From: Boswellia sacra
Lineage: Eukaryota; Streptophyta; Magnoliopsida; Sapindales; Burseraceae
Assembly (NCBI GenBank): GCA_013180625.2
Contig: SNVD02002656.1
Location: forward strand, 38,309 to 102,308
Reading direction: 5' to 3'
Length of the DNA stretch: 64,000 nucleotides
The stretch's first letter is position 1. Each line of letters starts with the position of its first letter. Positions 27,050-38,871 of the stretch are shown here, piece after piece. Below the pieces are notes generated by a model. The model was not told where the DNA came from, made no database searches, and saw nothing but the letters and a program-made list of their open reading frames with translations. The translations under genes were made by a program, and so were the position numbers.

Positions 27050-27429
27050 AATAATGCTATCCTTACAAAATTTATATATAAAATTGATGTGGTATCATAT
27101 GAATGGAATGACGAATATAAAAAATTAATGTAATAAATATTGATTAGTTATATGGTATTAAATAAGTGATATCACATCAACTTTGTATACAGATTTTGTA
27201 AGCAAGGGCAGAGCTAGGATTTGATACCTTGAGGGGCCAATAGTAAGACAAAAATATTAAGGAGGGAGGTTAGGTGGAGCAAAATCATCAGAGGGGGGGT
27301 TAAATTGAGAAATATATGAATATGTGGACTAAATAAGAATTAAGCTTTTATATGTATTATTTACAAATTTTTTTTGGCCTCCCTAGAGGAGTATGTAGCT
27401 CCACTCCTGTTTGTAAGTATAGCATTATT
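27050..27429. mobile_element. MITE (AATAATGCTAT ends) interrupted by a hAT-type MITE
   Basis: The left end AATAATGCTATCCTTACAAA is mirrored by the right end, whose reverse complement is AATAATGCTATACTTACAAA. The inner parts are also inverted (TTGATGTGGTATC against GATATCACATCAA). The right arm is split by the inserted element at 27203-27409. The target duplication was not resolved. The ends resemble those of the MITEs at 58974-59188 and 38139-38316. Confidence 0.65.
27203..27409. mobile_element. hAT-type MITE, 207 bp, nested
   Basis: Exact 8-bp duplications TTTGTAAG lie at 27195-27202 and 27410-27417. The left end reads CAAGGGCAGAGCTAGG and the reverse complement of the right end reads CAGGAGTGGAGCTAC, with inverted 'gaggggcc'/'ggcctccct' blocks inside. 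An 8-bp duplication with CA(G)GGG..GGAGCTA ends is typical of plant hAT MITEs. Confidence 0.8.
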
Positions 27430-27843
27430 TACATATATAAAGCTCATCATCTACAAATCGATAATTAGGTCTTGATATTGTTCTCAGCAAGCAACTAATA
27501 TTGCCAGATAGTTTAACATGTTTAATATTTGGTTAACAGATTAAAAAAAATCAAAATTTAGCTAAAATTCAAAGTAACCCCTTAACTTGATTATTTTCTT
27601 TGTTTAACTTGATTATTTTCTTTGTTTTTCCTTTTGGATCCCCTCTCTTTCACGACATTTTCCTTTCATATGATAAATGTGAAGGTATTATACTACACCA
27701 TTCGATTTTTGGGTTTAGGTGTCAATCAGAATGTCGAGTGATCCATTTTTAAGGCCCAATATGTTTAACGTTGGGAGAAATTAAGGCCCACCTCAAGTAA
27801 GGTATTCTAGTCAAAGGGTTCGTAGCTAAAGCAATTATCTAAA
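27430..27843. other. Intergenic DNA
   Basis: No feature is supported. A short direct repeat (AACTTGATTATTTTCTTTG, near 27586 and 27605) is the only structure noticed. Confidence 0.5.
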
Positions 27844-29025
27844 GAGTAGTTCCATTAGGCTCAATTTTTTAATCTCATTAGCTCACCTTTTATTTAATAA
27901 GGATAAAATTATAATTTAGATAATTTTTCATTGTACTCAATATTCAATTTCGAATATATTTATACTAAACTTAATTAATTATCATTTGATTTTAATGATG
28001 TTTAACAGTTTTTTCTCTTCAATTTAATCTTTAATTAAATTATTATTTAATCTTAATGGTGTTTAACTCTTTTTTTCAATTGTTTTTATATATCTGTATT
28101 TGTAAATTTAAATATTAATATCCATAAACATAAGAACTTTTTTTAAATGTTTTAAAGGCTACTTTGTTTCAGTTTCTCTAAGTAGAGTTTATTGAAGTAA
28201 ATCTTATTACAGTATAGTTTATAAAAAGAGAGTTTCTATAAAAAATGTTAATGGTTATTTGGTTAGATAAATATACAAATGCTTATCGATGTGAAATAAC
28301 CAAAATTATTTTTCAGAAAGGAAGGATAAAGTAAATCTTTTAAAATATTATAAGGGCATATTTGATATTTTACAACTTTTAAAAAAAGCTAGAAAAGATT
28401 TTTTTTTTCAAAAGCCTTAATTTTGAGCTTCTTTTAAGAGACATAAAATAGCTTTTTTTAATTACCCATAAGCTCTTCTTAGGTGACAGCTAAAGAACCT
28501 AACAAAATTTTAAAAGAGCTTTCTGATTGCCCAATAGAGAAGCTGAAACAAATACTCTCTAACGTTAATCGATTGTTTCTCTTTATATTATTGAATTCTT
28601 CAAATTCATATCAACAAAATAATTACTAAATATTTCTTAGTTTGGTGTTTGAAGAACGGGTGGGGGTGGGGTGAGAGAAAAAAAGGTGATTTGGTATTTA
28701 CATTTAGCAAAAAAAAGATGATTTGGTATTTACATTTAGCATTATATGATACGTTGAAATTTAAACAGAAAGAAAATAAATATATTGTAATTAATTTGGG
28801 ATAAAAAAAGATAAATTTGGAGAGAGATGATGTAGTTTAAGTGAGATTACGGAGAAAATAGAGAAAAATATTAAAGATATATGAGAAAAATGAGAGTTGT
28901 TAAGTCCTCTTATTAAATATTAATTATCCTATTATTACCTATTTATTATATTTTTATTATAATTTTATTCTTATTTAATTTTGAGGTGGAGGCTAATATG
29001 ATAGAAAGTGGAGATTGAACAGATC
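27844..29025. mobile_element. Mutator-type MITE, copy 2 of three (1.18 kb, with nested inverted repeat)
   Basis: Flanks are TTATCTAAA (27835-27843) and TTATGTAAA (29026-29034), a 9-bp duplication with one mismatch. The left end GAGTAGTTCCATTAGGCTC is mirrored by the right end, whose reverse complement begins GATCTGTTCAATCTCC and shares 'cattagc..cacct' and 'aataaaattataa' blocks over roughly 65 bp. An inner inverted repeat at about 28165-28565 (TTTGTTTCAGTTTCTCTA against the reverse complement of AGAGAAGCTGAAACAAA) looks like a further nested hAT-like MITE. Confidence 0.65.
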
Positions 29026-29034
29026 TTATGTAAA

Positions 29035-29684
29035 AGTCTTTTTATAGCTACACTCCGCTGTGAACTAAAGAAACCTCACTTCTTGTTATTCTCCAATTAA
29101 AATTCTTTAAAATATTTAATATCTTATCACATATCCTTAAATTTTCAAATAACCCTCTTATAATTATTTTCATATACAAACACCTCGCCATAACTCGTCA
29201 ACCTAAGTCATAACAGAAGATTGAGGTAAAAATGATTCATCTTTTTGAATCAATTCCTCATTTTATAAATACTTTTATCTTGTTTCTTTATTACGCTTCT
29301 TTATATTTAATTTTTTAAACAAATTAATATACTATTTTTGCTATAAAAGATTTAAACATTCATTTTCGAATATGATGTTAAATTTGTGTGTATAAGAATT
29401 GAGGAAGACTGAAACAAACTCAAATTTTATAATTATAATGGATATTAATTTTGTTTATTGTCAAAAAATCTTTAAATTATATCAAATTAGGTTTAAAATA
29501 GAATTAGGGTTTATATATAGGTAGGGTGGAGAAAGTGTTTACGTAGGAAAGAAAATAAATATAAGTTATTAGTGTACTATTTAAGGTAATTTACTATAAG
29601 CGCATATTTCTAACTAAAAAATCTTTTAAAATGGCTTTCTTTTAGTTTGGTAGTAGGATGCAAATAGCACCACCTTTTTTCAAA
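29035..29684. other. Intergenic DNA up to the MULE
   Basis: AT-rich sequence with no gene recognised. Its last nine bases (29676-29684) are the left target duplication of the MULE. Confidence 0.5.
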
Positions 29685-29800
29685 GGGAAAATTGAAAAAA
29701 TAGACAGAATTAAGGGCTTGTAGTGAAAATTAGACACATCATGAGAAATTTTTATGTCATAGACATTTTTCTCGAAAAATGATCAAAATACCCTTAATAA
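29685..29800 (+). repeat. MULE left terminal inverted repeat
   Basis: It starts GGGAAAATTGAAAAAATAG and pairs with the inverted copy at 37815-37933. By eye the two differ at roughly one base in ten, plus small indels. Confidence 0.85.
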
Positions 29801-30173
29801 TTGAAAAGAAAGAAGAAAGAAGAAAGAAAAATAAACAAACCATCGTCACTCCTTTCTTCTTGCACTGTCCGAAACACTCTTTAATAGCTTTGTTTCATTT
29901 CATCTCATTGTTTACTCGTAGAGTTGAAGCTGAGCAACAAGGTAAGACAAACTCTCCTTAATCTCTCTCTAAATGGCGCAAGAATATTGAAGTAGGTTAT
30001 AATATTTTCGTTATTTATTGTTTTGGTAGCTGTCAACCGCATTATGTAGCTTAAAATAGGGATATGTATATGAACTAAGCTTAGTGATAGTGCGGTTTTT
30101 GTCAAAATTTGTTAGAAACTACAAATTCGTTGAGAAAATCTGGTATCGCAGTCGACGGGGAAGAAGACACGAT

Positions 30174-30530
30174 TTGTCGAGCAACTTCGCTCGATGTGTC
30201 GGATCTACTCTCGACATGTCGAGGGGTAATGTCGAGTGTCAAGAGATTATCTACGATCGAGTGTCGAGTTAGTACATCGAGTGTAGTGCCGACAGCGTCA
30301 ATTATCGAATGTGTATTTAGCCGAGTTTGTGTGTCGATTGTGGTTCGTCAAGTCTATGGTCGAGTGTCGAGTTGGCACGTCGAGTGCAGTGTCGACAACG
30401 TCGATTTTCTGATGTGTATTTAGTCGAGTTTGTGTGTTGAGTGCGGTTTGTTAAGTGTCATGCGTCGAGTGTCGTGCATCAAATGTCTTGCGTTGAGTGC
30501 ATTCTGTCGAGATATGTCGAGCGTTTGGAC
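30174..30530 (+). repeat. GTCGAG-rich subterminal array of the MULE, with a 103-bp tandem repeat
   Basis: About 20 occurrences of TCGAG/GTCGA-type words are packed into 350 bp. Within it, 30257-30359 and 30360-30462 are tandem copies (103 bp), both starting TCGAGTGTCGAGTT and both containing GATGTGTATTTAG-like or AATGTGTATTTAG-like blocks. Its likely counterpart in inverted sense is at 36830-37312. Such subterminal repeats could bind the transposase, but this is inference. Confidence 0.75.
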
Positions 30531-30618
30531 AGAATTGTTGTTTTGTGACCTATTTAAGCAATTTCGTAATGATTTTTTGTCCACGGACCTTATATGATAT
30601 GTTTTTATCATACAGGAT

Positions 30619-33415
30619 ATGGAAACTTTACGTATCTTTATTATATACAATGGTTCTTGGATTATGCAAGAGAATGATGGTTATTTGTACACTGGTGGGA
30701 GGGCCAAGCCATTGATAATTTGTAGGTGTACTACCTATAATGAGTTGGTTGACTGTATTAGTACTGAAATAGGTTGGGATCTTCGTAAGCATAACATGAC
30801 TTTAGAGGTTCAATTTGCTTTTAAGGGTGTTCCGCCAATGCCGACTCCTATTAAGACTGACAAAGATGTTTATTTTTTTTATACAACATTGTTTGGAGGA
30901 TCAACAGTCATATACATCATTAATTGTCAAAGTTGAAGATAGGGAGAAGCGAAGACAGAGGTCAGGATCCGATGCAGTACGAAGGCAACAAAGTTCTTCT
31001 CATCCCTCTATGTTTCGCTTTGCAAGTGGAAGCAACCAATTAAGTGAGTCAACTCTTATTTGTGCACAACCACAATTCAATGATGACGGTGGCATTGAGT
31101 TTGAGCAATATTCAGGACATGCAGGGCATGGTCAGTTGGGGTGTTAAATGAAAATGAGGAAGGGGTGCCCCTGTCGATGCCATCGAGATTAGTACGTCAT
31201 CTCGATAGTATTAGAGAGTTTGAGATTTTAGGCAATATTGATGTTAATAAAGCTAGTGATGATGTTAATGATGACGATGGTGGTGATGAAGATTATGATG
31301 ATGGTAGTGATGATGTTAGTGAGAATGACGACGATGAGAATGATGATTGCACTGTTCGTATTGAAGATTTAGGTGAGGGTTTGAATGATCTTATTGTTGA
31401 TGGGCAGGATGTAGATGGTTCACATTTTGATAATGATGAACAGACGGAGATCTTGAATAATGTGAACTAGGATGTGCCGTTTACCATTCCTTCTCCAATT
31501 CACTCTGCACTTACTCCTCTGCTATACGGACATCAATAAGATCCGGTGTTAAATAATGAGCTGAGAATGGATGCAAATCCTATACATGAAGAAGCTAATT
31601 TGGGCTCTAAGAATGATAACCATCAGGCTAACACATTCAGGTGGATACCGCCTATTGTGCATTCATCATTCGCAATTGGCGATGATGCTTCATCATTTGT
31701 AGTTGATAGGATTGAGGTTGCAGTTGGGCAGATGTTTAACAGCAAAACGGAGCTTCGTGAGAAGTTATCAAATTTGGCATTAAGACGTAACTTTCAATTC
31801 AAGGTGAGGAACTCCAATGCAACAAAGTTTGAGTTTGTATGCTGTGCTGAATCTTGTAAATGGCGTTTACGTGCCACATAGGTAGCCGATTCATATTTCT
31901 TCCAAGTGAAAAAGTATAAGAACCATCACACATGCTCCAGAGCCGGACTTCATCCAAACCCCAAACAGGTAACTGCACATGTTATTGACAAACATATTAA
32001 GAGCAAATTCGTTGAGGCATCGAGAATATATCGTCTGAAGGATATTATGTTTGATGTTCAGGAGTCATTAGGTGTTAATATCACATACAACAAGGCATGG
32101 AGGGCAAAGGAGGCAGCTTTGCAAGTACTTCACGGATCTCATGAGGAATCATTCACACTACTTCCCTATTACATGTACATGATTGAGAAAGCAAACCCGG
32201 GGACCAAAATGACTTTACAAACTAATAACAACAACTATTTTAAACACTTTTTCATGAGTATGGGGGCTTCTATTGCTGGATTTGCATCATCAATTAGGCC
32301 AGTTATCGTAGTTGATAGATCTTTTTTGAAAGGGAAATATAGAGGTACAATATTTTTGGCTTCTTGTATGGATGAAAATAAACAAATATACCCATTGGCA
32401 TTTGGAGTTGGGCATTCTGAAAGTGATGACTCGTGGAACTGGTTCATGAGACAGTTGCGTGATCATGTTGTACAAAATATCCGAGATCTTGTTTTCATTT
32501 CTGACCATCATTGTAGCATTGAACGAGCTGTTGTAGAAGTTTTTCCTCATTCACTGCATGAATTATGCACTCATCATCTAAAGGGTATTTGAAGGCCATG
32601 TTCAAGGACAATACTTTGTTGCATATATACTCCTGCTGCAAGGACATATCACTGTGTTGATTTCAACTATCATATACGGCAAATTGAATCATATATGCCT
32701 GCAGCAGCAACTTATCTTCGAGAGATTGGAGTCGATAAATGGGTAGTTCACAGTTTCATGGCCGGCGGTATAACATCATGACAACAAATATAGCTAAGTC
32801 GATGAACAGCTGCTTGCGACATGCGCAATTCCTTCCGGTTACATTGTTAGCAGATTATTATCGGGCGAACTTGCAGCAATAGTTCTATGAGCGTCGAAAG
32901 TTATTTGCTAACTCAGAATTACATCTCTCGCCATGGGCTAACAAGTTGATGGAGGAGCGTTTAAAGGAGGGCAAACGTATGAGGGTTTATGTACGAGGTG
33001 AGAGGCGACGACCGTGTTAACATCGTTGACATGCACGCGTGGACATGCACGTGTAGGGTGTTTGATCTTGACCAGCTTCCGTGTATACATGTATTAGCTA
33101 TTTGCAAACGTATGAACCTACTGACGTGCCATGATTATTGTGCCCATTGGTATACGACTAAAACATTAGTACATGCATATGCTCTACCAGTTATTCCTGT
33201 TGGAGTTAGTGAGGATTGGATGGTTCCTGAGGAGGTACGCAGCAGGGTGGTTCTACTGCCAGTCATGGGGAGACCAGCAGGTCATCCTCGGAGGAAACGA
33301 ATCCATTCTATAGTGAGTCTAGCTCGTCTCGAACTTGCGGGTGGTGTGGAAGTTTCGGGCATAATCGTCAAACTTGTGGAAGCCCATTCCACTTCATGAC
33401 AGGGGATGATGTCTA
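30619..33415 (+). pseudogene. MULE transposase (MuDR family), disrupted
   Basis: The ORF starts METLRIFIIYNGSW at 30619, the usual N-terminus of plant MULE transposases, but a frame change near 30900 breaks it. A very acidic segment follows (31141-31470). The core runs from 31546 to 32592 in one frame with a TAG at 31879-31881. It shows a MuDR-type zinc region (CCAESCKWRLRA, then HHTC) and the MULE catalytic domain. Its first Asp is in PVIVVDRSFLKGKYRG, its second in VFISDHHCSIERAV, and a Glu sits in SLHELCTHHLKG. A frameshift follows at about 32590. The SWIM zinc finger (CTCRVFDLDQLPCIHV, about 33049-33096) is in another frame. A CX2CX4HX4C knuckle (CGWCGSFGHNRQTC, about 33335-33376) is in a third. 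At least two stops and several frameshifts make it inactive. Confidence 0.88.
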
Positions 33416-34580
33416 CCAAATGTACGCAAGGGGTTTTTTTTAATCTATGTAATATTATTTGTTTGATGTAAGCGACTTAGTCTATTTATTTTATTCCATC
33501 GGAGGCTAGGTGAAATGAATAACTTTCATTTACATGATTTTGTCTATGTATAAGACTTAGACCAATGTTATATGGAGTCACAGTTTCGAGATATGTGAGA
33601 TTTAATGCAATACTCTATGTAATATTATTTCGGATTCTAAGCGATGTAGTGTATATATTTTATTCCATCGAAGGCTAATTGAAATGAATAAACTATAAAC
33701 TATACACCAATACGAGGCATTTTGCTCAAATAAAAGCTAAAATGACATCAAAGTCTAGACAGGGACAAACAATTCCTCTCTCAGTGCTCCCACATAAATT
33801 TTGATTTGGGGCGGTTGAAATAATATATAGCCGAGTGGAAGTATATTAGGACAAAAATTCCTAATCAGTGAAGAGAGAGAACAAAATCAATACGATGATG
33901 TGTTAATATGTTTTCCTTTTTTCTTTAATCATATATATATATGATTAGAAATCCCAGTTGATCAGTATTGATGGTAGGACAGGTGTTATAACTATCCTAG
34001 CTAAGAAATCCACTCGCTTACCCATCAAGTTACCCTCTGTGGCCTCATTTGCCTTCTCCTCCTCCACCTGACTGCGTCGGTGATGGAGTATTGCATTAAA
34101 TCTCATATATCCCGAAACTGTGACTCCATATAACATTGGTCTGTATATCTCCTGTCATGTTTTCTATTTCTATCCTTTCTAGTCTTTTCCCTTCATTTTT
34201 TTTATTCGATCAATGCATGAAAAGATGTTGTTAACTTAACGTAGAGAAGGATCGAGCTGTTGTTGCTGACGAAAATTTGGTTGTTGATTATGTGATATCC
34301 AATTTGCATTGGCATTGCCAAATCATTTTGCAAGATGAGCAAAATCTAACTCATCTAGTGTACACTATACAAAAATATCGAAAAATAAGGAAAGGAAGGT
34401 TACTAGAGATATGTTGGAGAGTTCGGAAAGCATGAGCGAATCTGAAAAGGCGCCAATAAGGCATGCAAGGAAGTCTCCTCAATAGTTCAGGAAAATGTCT
34501 GAGTTGCCCTAATTCAATGTGAAAACAGAGGATTTCTACTCTTTGCAGTAATTCAAGGTGGCTAATCTCACAAACGTCCC
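33416..34580. other. MULE interior without recognised gene
   Basis: This lies between the transposase and the antisense DUF1985 gene. A 63-codon minus frame at 34136-33945 has no clear domain. In Ulp1-bearing MULEs the C48 peptidase would be expected about here, but I could not find its His-Asp-Gln-Cys signature in any frame. Confidence 0.45.
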
Positions 34581-36800
34581 CTAAGGTTTGAGAATTTGCA
34601 CTAAAAATAATGTTTGACTTGTGTCCATGGGTTCAGGTTCTGTTGGCTCCTGACCTTCACCGTCATTGCCCGAACCTCCATCTGAATCCTGTATTAAAGC
34701 AAACCATAATATCAGGTTAAGTGGTGTAACATCATGTAAAGCACTAAATACGTGTACTAACTTGTGCAACGTACCGTGGCAGCGTATCCAAAATGGCTAC
34801 CATTAGAACAACAGCCTCACGCAGAAGAACTATCTCCTCTCGTATGTCCTCATTCTCCGCTCGTAACATTGTCATCTCCTCTTGGAGTCCTACAAGCTCA
34901 CGTAGAACTATGTTCTCGAACCCATCATGGAATGGCTGTGCCTGTGTATCATTATTCACGATCACCATGACAAACCAACCAACTAGCAATGTAAACAGAT
35001 AAGTATATGAATGTAAATTCTTAATACTTACCTTTGAGCTTGAAGGGACATCATGTACAGGAGGGGAACTGTAACGGTAGGTGGTCGTGCGACCTGATGG
35101 AGGAATCAAATCGCCTGCAGGACCATAGTTGTCGAACATGGTAGGCGCAGGACTGATAGGAGGACCGGCTGTGTCCATGTCTGCCCCTACATCAGGTCTA
35201 TCGACAAAACTATGTCCAGCAGGATGAGTTCCCGATGGATCCTCATGAACGTGACTCTCCAATGCTGGAGGTGCAGGACTAACGAGGGAAGTAGGCGACG
35301 GAGACCGCACACGTTCATCTGCAGGACTGGCTGTGTCCCCTGTCGAAAACTCTGACTAGTAGGAGGTGGAGCTGATGGATCCCCTGTCGGAAGTGGCTCA
35401 ACACTCTCATTGGGTAATAAAGGAGCATCTACAGATGTCGCCCATGCTACATGTGCACCTCTCCGAATGCCCACTATTGCAGCAAGCCTAATATACCAAT
35501 CTGTCATCTGCTCTGCCTCAGATGACTCTAAAACGACGAGTGGACGAGCCTGTATCAACAAATAAGCCATCAAATTAAACATTACTTCGCTGTGACCAAA
35601 AACAGGAAAAAAAAAAACAGGGGAACCTTACATACCTGCCTCCTAACCAACAGGACATTGCGTTTGACGATGTCCTCCGGTGGGCTCTTCTTTGTCTCCC
35701 ACTTCAACAAGCACGGTATCCTCCCCTCAAAGTCCTTGCTCACTTGCCCATATGTCACGCCAATGAACGACACGACCTCGTACAACCAAACCTTAATAAC
35801 ATAAGGGTTTTTTAGTGACACTATGTATGTAAATTTGCACCTCAAAGAAACTAATAAACACGGCAACACATTTGTTTTTCAGTATGTACTTGAATAGTGT
35901 AGGGGCACCCTTCTAAGTTATATCTCTCTACGTGCTTCCCTTTCCTCATCGTCTTGTTCTTATTGGCTTCGGCTCGCTTCTTATACCTTTCTAACCTCCC
36001 ATCCAAAGCTTTTTTCATTCCTTTAAGTGTCTTATCAAAAGACATTGAACCCCATGGATAATTGTTAAAATTATCCAATGTGTTGACAAAATTCAACCAC
36101 ACACGGGAAACATGTCGGCGTTAATCCCGTCCCATGAAAAAATGCTCCAGCATGTAGTACAAGGCCAACTTTACAACATCCTCATCTGGCATAGTTGACA
36201 CATTTAGTTTGCGAAGTCTCGGATAGAAATCCATGAGCTCCATGTCCTTGCCCTCGAAGTAAGTATCCAACAAAGGGCACGGATTCAAGACATTTGGTAT
36301 TGGTGGCACGGTGTTAGCAAATCTCAAACCGGTAACCAAACTGAACTCGTGGGTAGAAAAACAAATCAGTCTCCCTGGAAAGAAGGAAAAAAAACATAAG
36401 ATGCCAATAATGGTAACAAAAAATTTAACTACAACCATCAAATGCTAAAAAATAAAATTGTTTAACTACATTGTAGTTCAAACACTATATTTTTACCTTC
36501 AATAGGGAACCATATCTCGTCATCGTACCCCACTGTGCACTAACTGAGACGGAAAGGACAGCTCCCGAATGTCTAGGACAAACCCAAAACATGTATTACG
36601 AAACATGTTTCATTACCTCTCACTTAATGTCGCGCAAATCCATTCTATACAATCCAAACTTGTTAAATTTGTGATAACCGTATGATAGTGCTCATCATAC
36701 GGTGTCTTGAGGGTGAAGGATAGTCCAAATTCACTTGCCATTTGCTTCAACCTGTAAAAAAAAAGTCCGTTATAGTTAAATTTCATGGAAAAAGGCAAAA
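34581..36800 (-). pseudogene. DUF1985-type (Ulp1-associated) multi-exon gene carried by the MULE
   Basis: Minus-strand segments follow one another like exons. 36798-36613 contains FGLSFTLKTPYDEHY. 36441-36121 contains GRLICFSTHEFSLVTGLRF and VVKLALYYMLEHFFMGRD, both classic DUF1985 motifs, and ends in a stop. 36102-35851 contains FNNYPWGSMSFDKTLKG and LEGCPYTIQ, also DUF1985. 35800-35640 contains VWLYEVVSF. 35582-34740 holds a Pro/Ser-rich region and a coiled coil (LVGLQEEMTMLRAENEDIRE). The end near 34640 is acidic (DSDGGSGNDGEGQEPTEPEP). DUF1985 proteins usually join a C48 Ulp1 protease. None is visible here. An in-frame stop at about 36121 separates the two DUF1985 halves, so decay is likely unless an intron skips it. 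Confidence 0.7.
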
Positions 36801-36829
36801 AAACAAGGCTAAAACAACCGAACTGTCAA

Positions 36830-37312
36830 AACGCTCGACAAAACTCGACAGCACACGACGCTCGATAACAAAAATCTGATAATACGGCTGTGTCGGATGT
36901 CGGCCTAGTCGAGTGTCAGATTCAGAATCCGATATTGTAAAACTCTTCGATTGATGTATCCGACACTCGACAAAATTGTTTTCACTTTCATCGGATGTCG
37001 GTTGGTCGAAGAAACTGACACAAAAACTGACACTTAATGAAAGTGAAAATTGGTTCGTACGACAAACATGTCGAGTCCTATAGGATGCACGAACCGGCAC
37101 TCGTCATTAGGTCATTTTACATAAAATCGACACTTATCATTCCCAGTTACAGATATGTCAAGTGTCGGAGACATGGTTCGAGACATCACAATGTTGGTTT
37201 TCACGAAACCGACACTCGATGTCTACGAAAATGCCCTGATGACGAGTGTCGATTGGTGCATCCGACAGGACTCGACACTTAATGTCGAGTGTCGAGTCTA
37301 AAACCGACACTC
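36830..37312 (-). repeat. Right subterminal GTCGAG/GTCGG array of the MULE
   Basis: Dense CTCGACA, TCGACACT, TCCGACA and GTCGAGTG words occur in both orientations. They mirror the left array at 30174-30530, so the MULE carries this array just inside both ends. Confidence 0.7.
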
Positions 37313-37814
37313 GTCATCTTTGCGACTAAAAACATCGATTTTCACAATTTTTACACACATCAAACCACAAAATCAACCTAATAACACTTCATTTAGCCCC
37401 ATAAACACAAAATAAGTACAAAAATTAATCGAAACTCAAATCCCAAATTCAAAATCCCTAGAATCTAGCCCAAAATCCTAAGAAATTCAAATGTTTAATT
37501 TCGTATATAAATCTCTATTCCTTCGGATTATGCCTAATCTAAACATCATTTTCATTCTTTATAACGCAAATATCACTTCAAACGATCAATAAAACAAGCA
37601 AAAAAATAAAAAAAATAGCAAAAAGACCGACGAAGTAACTTACGCGATTTGAATTTTCTTGCTTCTCTCTGCGTCCTCTTGTTTGTATCCTCAAAGGATC
37701 GTCGTGTTGGATTCCTCTTGCTGTGTTTTGGATGGTGTTGAGTGGTGTAGAAGGCTGGACAACCACAGATGATATGGAAAAAGAGGGAAATGAAGAGTTT
37801 TGTAATAAATTTAA

Positions 37815-37933
37815 TTTTTAAGGGGTATTTTGGTTATTTTTTGAGAAAAGTGTCTATGGCATGAAAACTTCTCATGATGTATCTAATTTTCATTACAAGC
37901 CCTTAATTCTATCTATTTTTTTTAAATTTTTCC
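37815..37933 (-). repeat. MULE right terminal inverted repeat
   Basis: Inverted partner of 29685-29800. It ends ...TTTTTCC at 37933, immediately followed by the TTTTTCAAA target duplication. Confidence 0.85.
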
Positions 37934-38000
37934 TTTTTCAAAATACCATGATATACATAGTTCATATTTGTAGTGATTCAAGAAGTTCAGTTTAAATGAA

Positions 38001-38862
38001 GTGTATTTTCCCTCAACTTTTTTTTTTCCTTAGTAGAGCCCACTTCAAAATTAAAGAAATGTGGGATTATAATAATAAAAAAATACATAGTATAATAAAT
38101 ATTAGGTCACTGATTTTCTCTTTATATATATCTCTGAATGTAATACTATGTATATAACCAAGTTGTATAATTTGACATAGCACAAATTCACTTGGTGAAA
38201 AAATGAAAAATATAATAAAAAATTTCGATGAAATGAGATCACTTATCTAATGAATTTGTGCTACATCAAGTTATATAGATTACTTTTGTAGACTTGGTTG
38301 TATACGTAGAATTATTGTATCTGAAATCTCTTCCTCATATTCTCTCTCTTACCATATAAACTTCATCCCTTTTTGGGCAATTTCTCTATATTTTATTTGA
38401 TATTAATAAAGGTCCTGCTTGGCACTATTTCTTAAAGTGTATAATCGAATTTTTCCCTGCCTTCAAACAACAAAACTAAGAAATAGTTTGATTGATTTTT
38501 TTGCTTATATGGATTTGGAGAATTTAACAAGATAAAGGGAAAAAGTTGATTAGGTTAAAACTATGATTTTTTTTTTAAATTCTAATAACTTAAGAACTGC
38601 AACAATATGAAAAAATTGAAGGAAAAAAAATTCAAACACCATTAAGATTAAATAATAATTTAATCAAGGATTAAATTGAAGAGAAAATGTTAGACAGTAT
38701 TAAAGTCAAATGATATTTTAATTAAGGATGTTATGAAAATTAAAATGTAATATGACAGGTAAGAGAGACTGTTTAAAAATATTCAAGTTTACAGCTATAT
38801 ACTTGTTTAATTAGAGAGCTGGAGTCTAATGAAATAAAAGCGGAGTCTTAAGGGAACTACTC
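38001..38862. mobile_element. Mutator-type MITE, copy 3 of three (862 bp)
   Basis: Exact 9-bp duplications TTAAATGAA lie at 37992-38000 and 38863-38871. The reverse complement of the right end starts GAGTAGTTCCCTTAAGACTC, the same terminus as copies 1 and 2. The left end starts GTGTATTTTCCCTCAAC and is a more diverged partner. A second MITE is nested at 38139-38316. Confidence 0.7.
38139..38316. mobile_element. MITE nested in the 38001-38862 element
   Basis: The left arm TGTAATACTATGTATATAACC pairs with the reverse complement of the right arm, AATAATTCTACGTATACAACC. Inner arms GACATAGCACAAATTCA and TGAATTTGTGCTACATC are also inverted. Flanks ATCTCTGAA and GTATCTGAA match at 7 of 9 bases, consistent with an old 9-bp duplication. 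The ends resemble the 27050 and 58974 MITEs. Confidence 0.6.
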
Positions 38863-38871
38863 TTAAATGAA

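Larger units (their letters stand above)
29685..37933. mobile_element. Mutator-like element (MULE), 8.25 kb, complete but decayed
   Basis: Exact 9-bp duplications TTTTTCAAA lie at 29676-29684 and 37934-37942. Terminal inverted repeats of about 115 bp (29685-29800 and 37815-37933) share blocks such as AGAATTAAGGGCTTGTA, ACATCATGAGAA and CAAAATACCC. Inside, in order, are a left GTCGAG-rich array, a broken + strand MULE transposase (30619-33415), a region without recognised genes (33416-34580), a minus-strand DUF1985-type gene (36800-34581) and a right GTCGAG-rich array. MULEs with an opposite-strand DUF1985/Ulp1 gene are known in plants (Kaonashi-type). This copy differs in lacking any visible C48 peptidase. 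Confidence 0.9.

Noticed and set aside
30084..30423. ORFs of 62-104 codons at the start of the MULE
   Set aside because: They translate the GTCGAG array (Ser/Arg/Val-rich low complexity) and lie upstream of the real transposase start.
33945..34136. Possible remnant of the Ulp1 C48 protease in a 63-codon minus frame
   Set aside because: None of the catalytic His, Asp, Gln or Cys contexts are recognisable.
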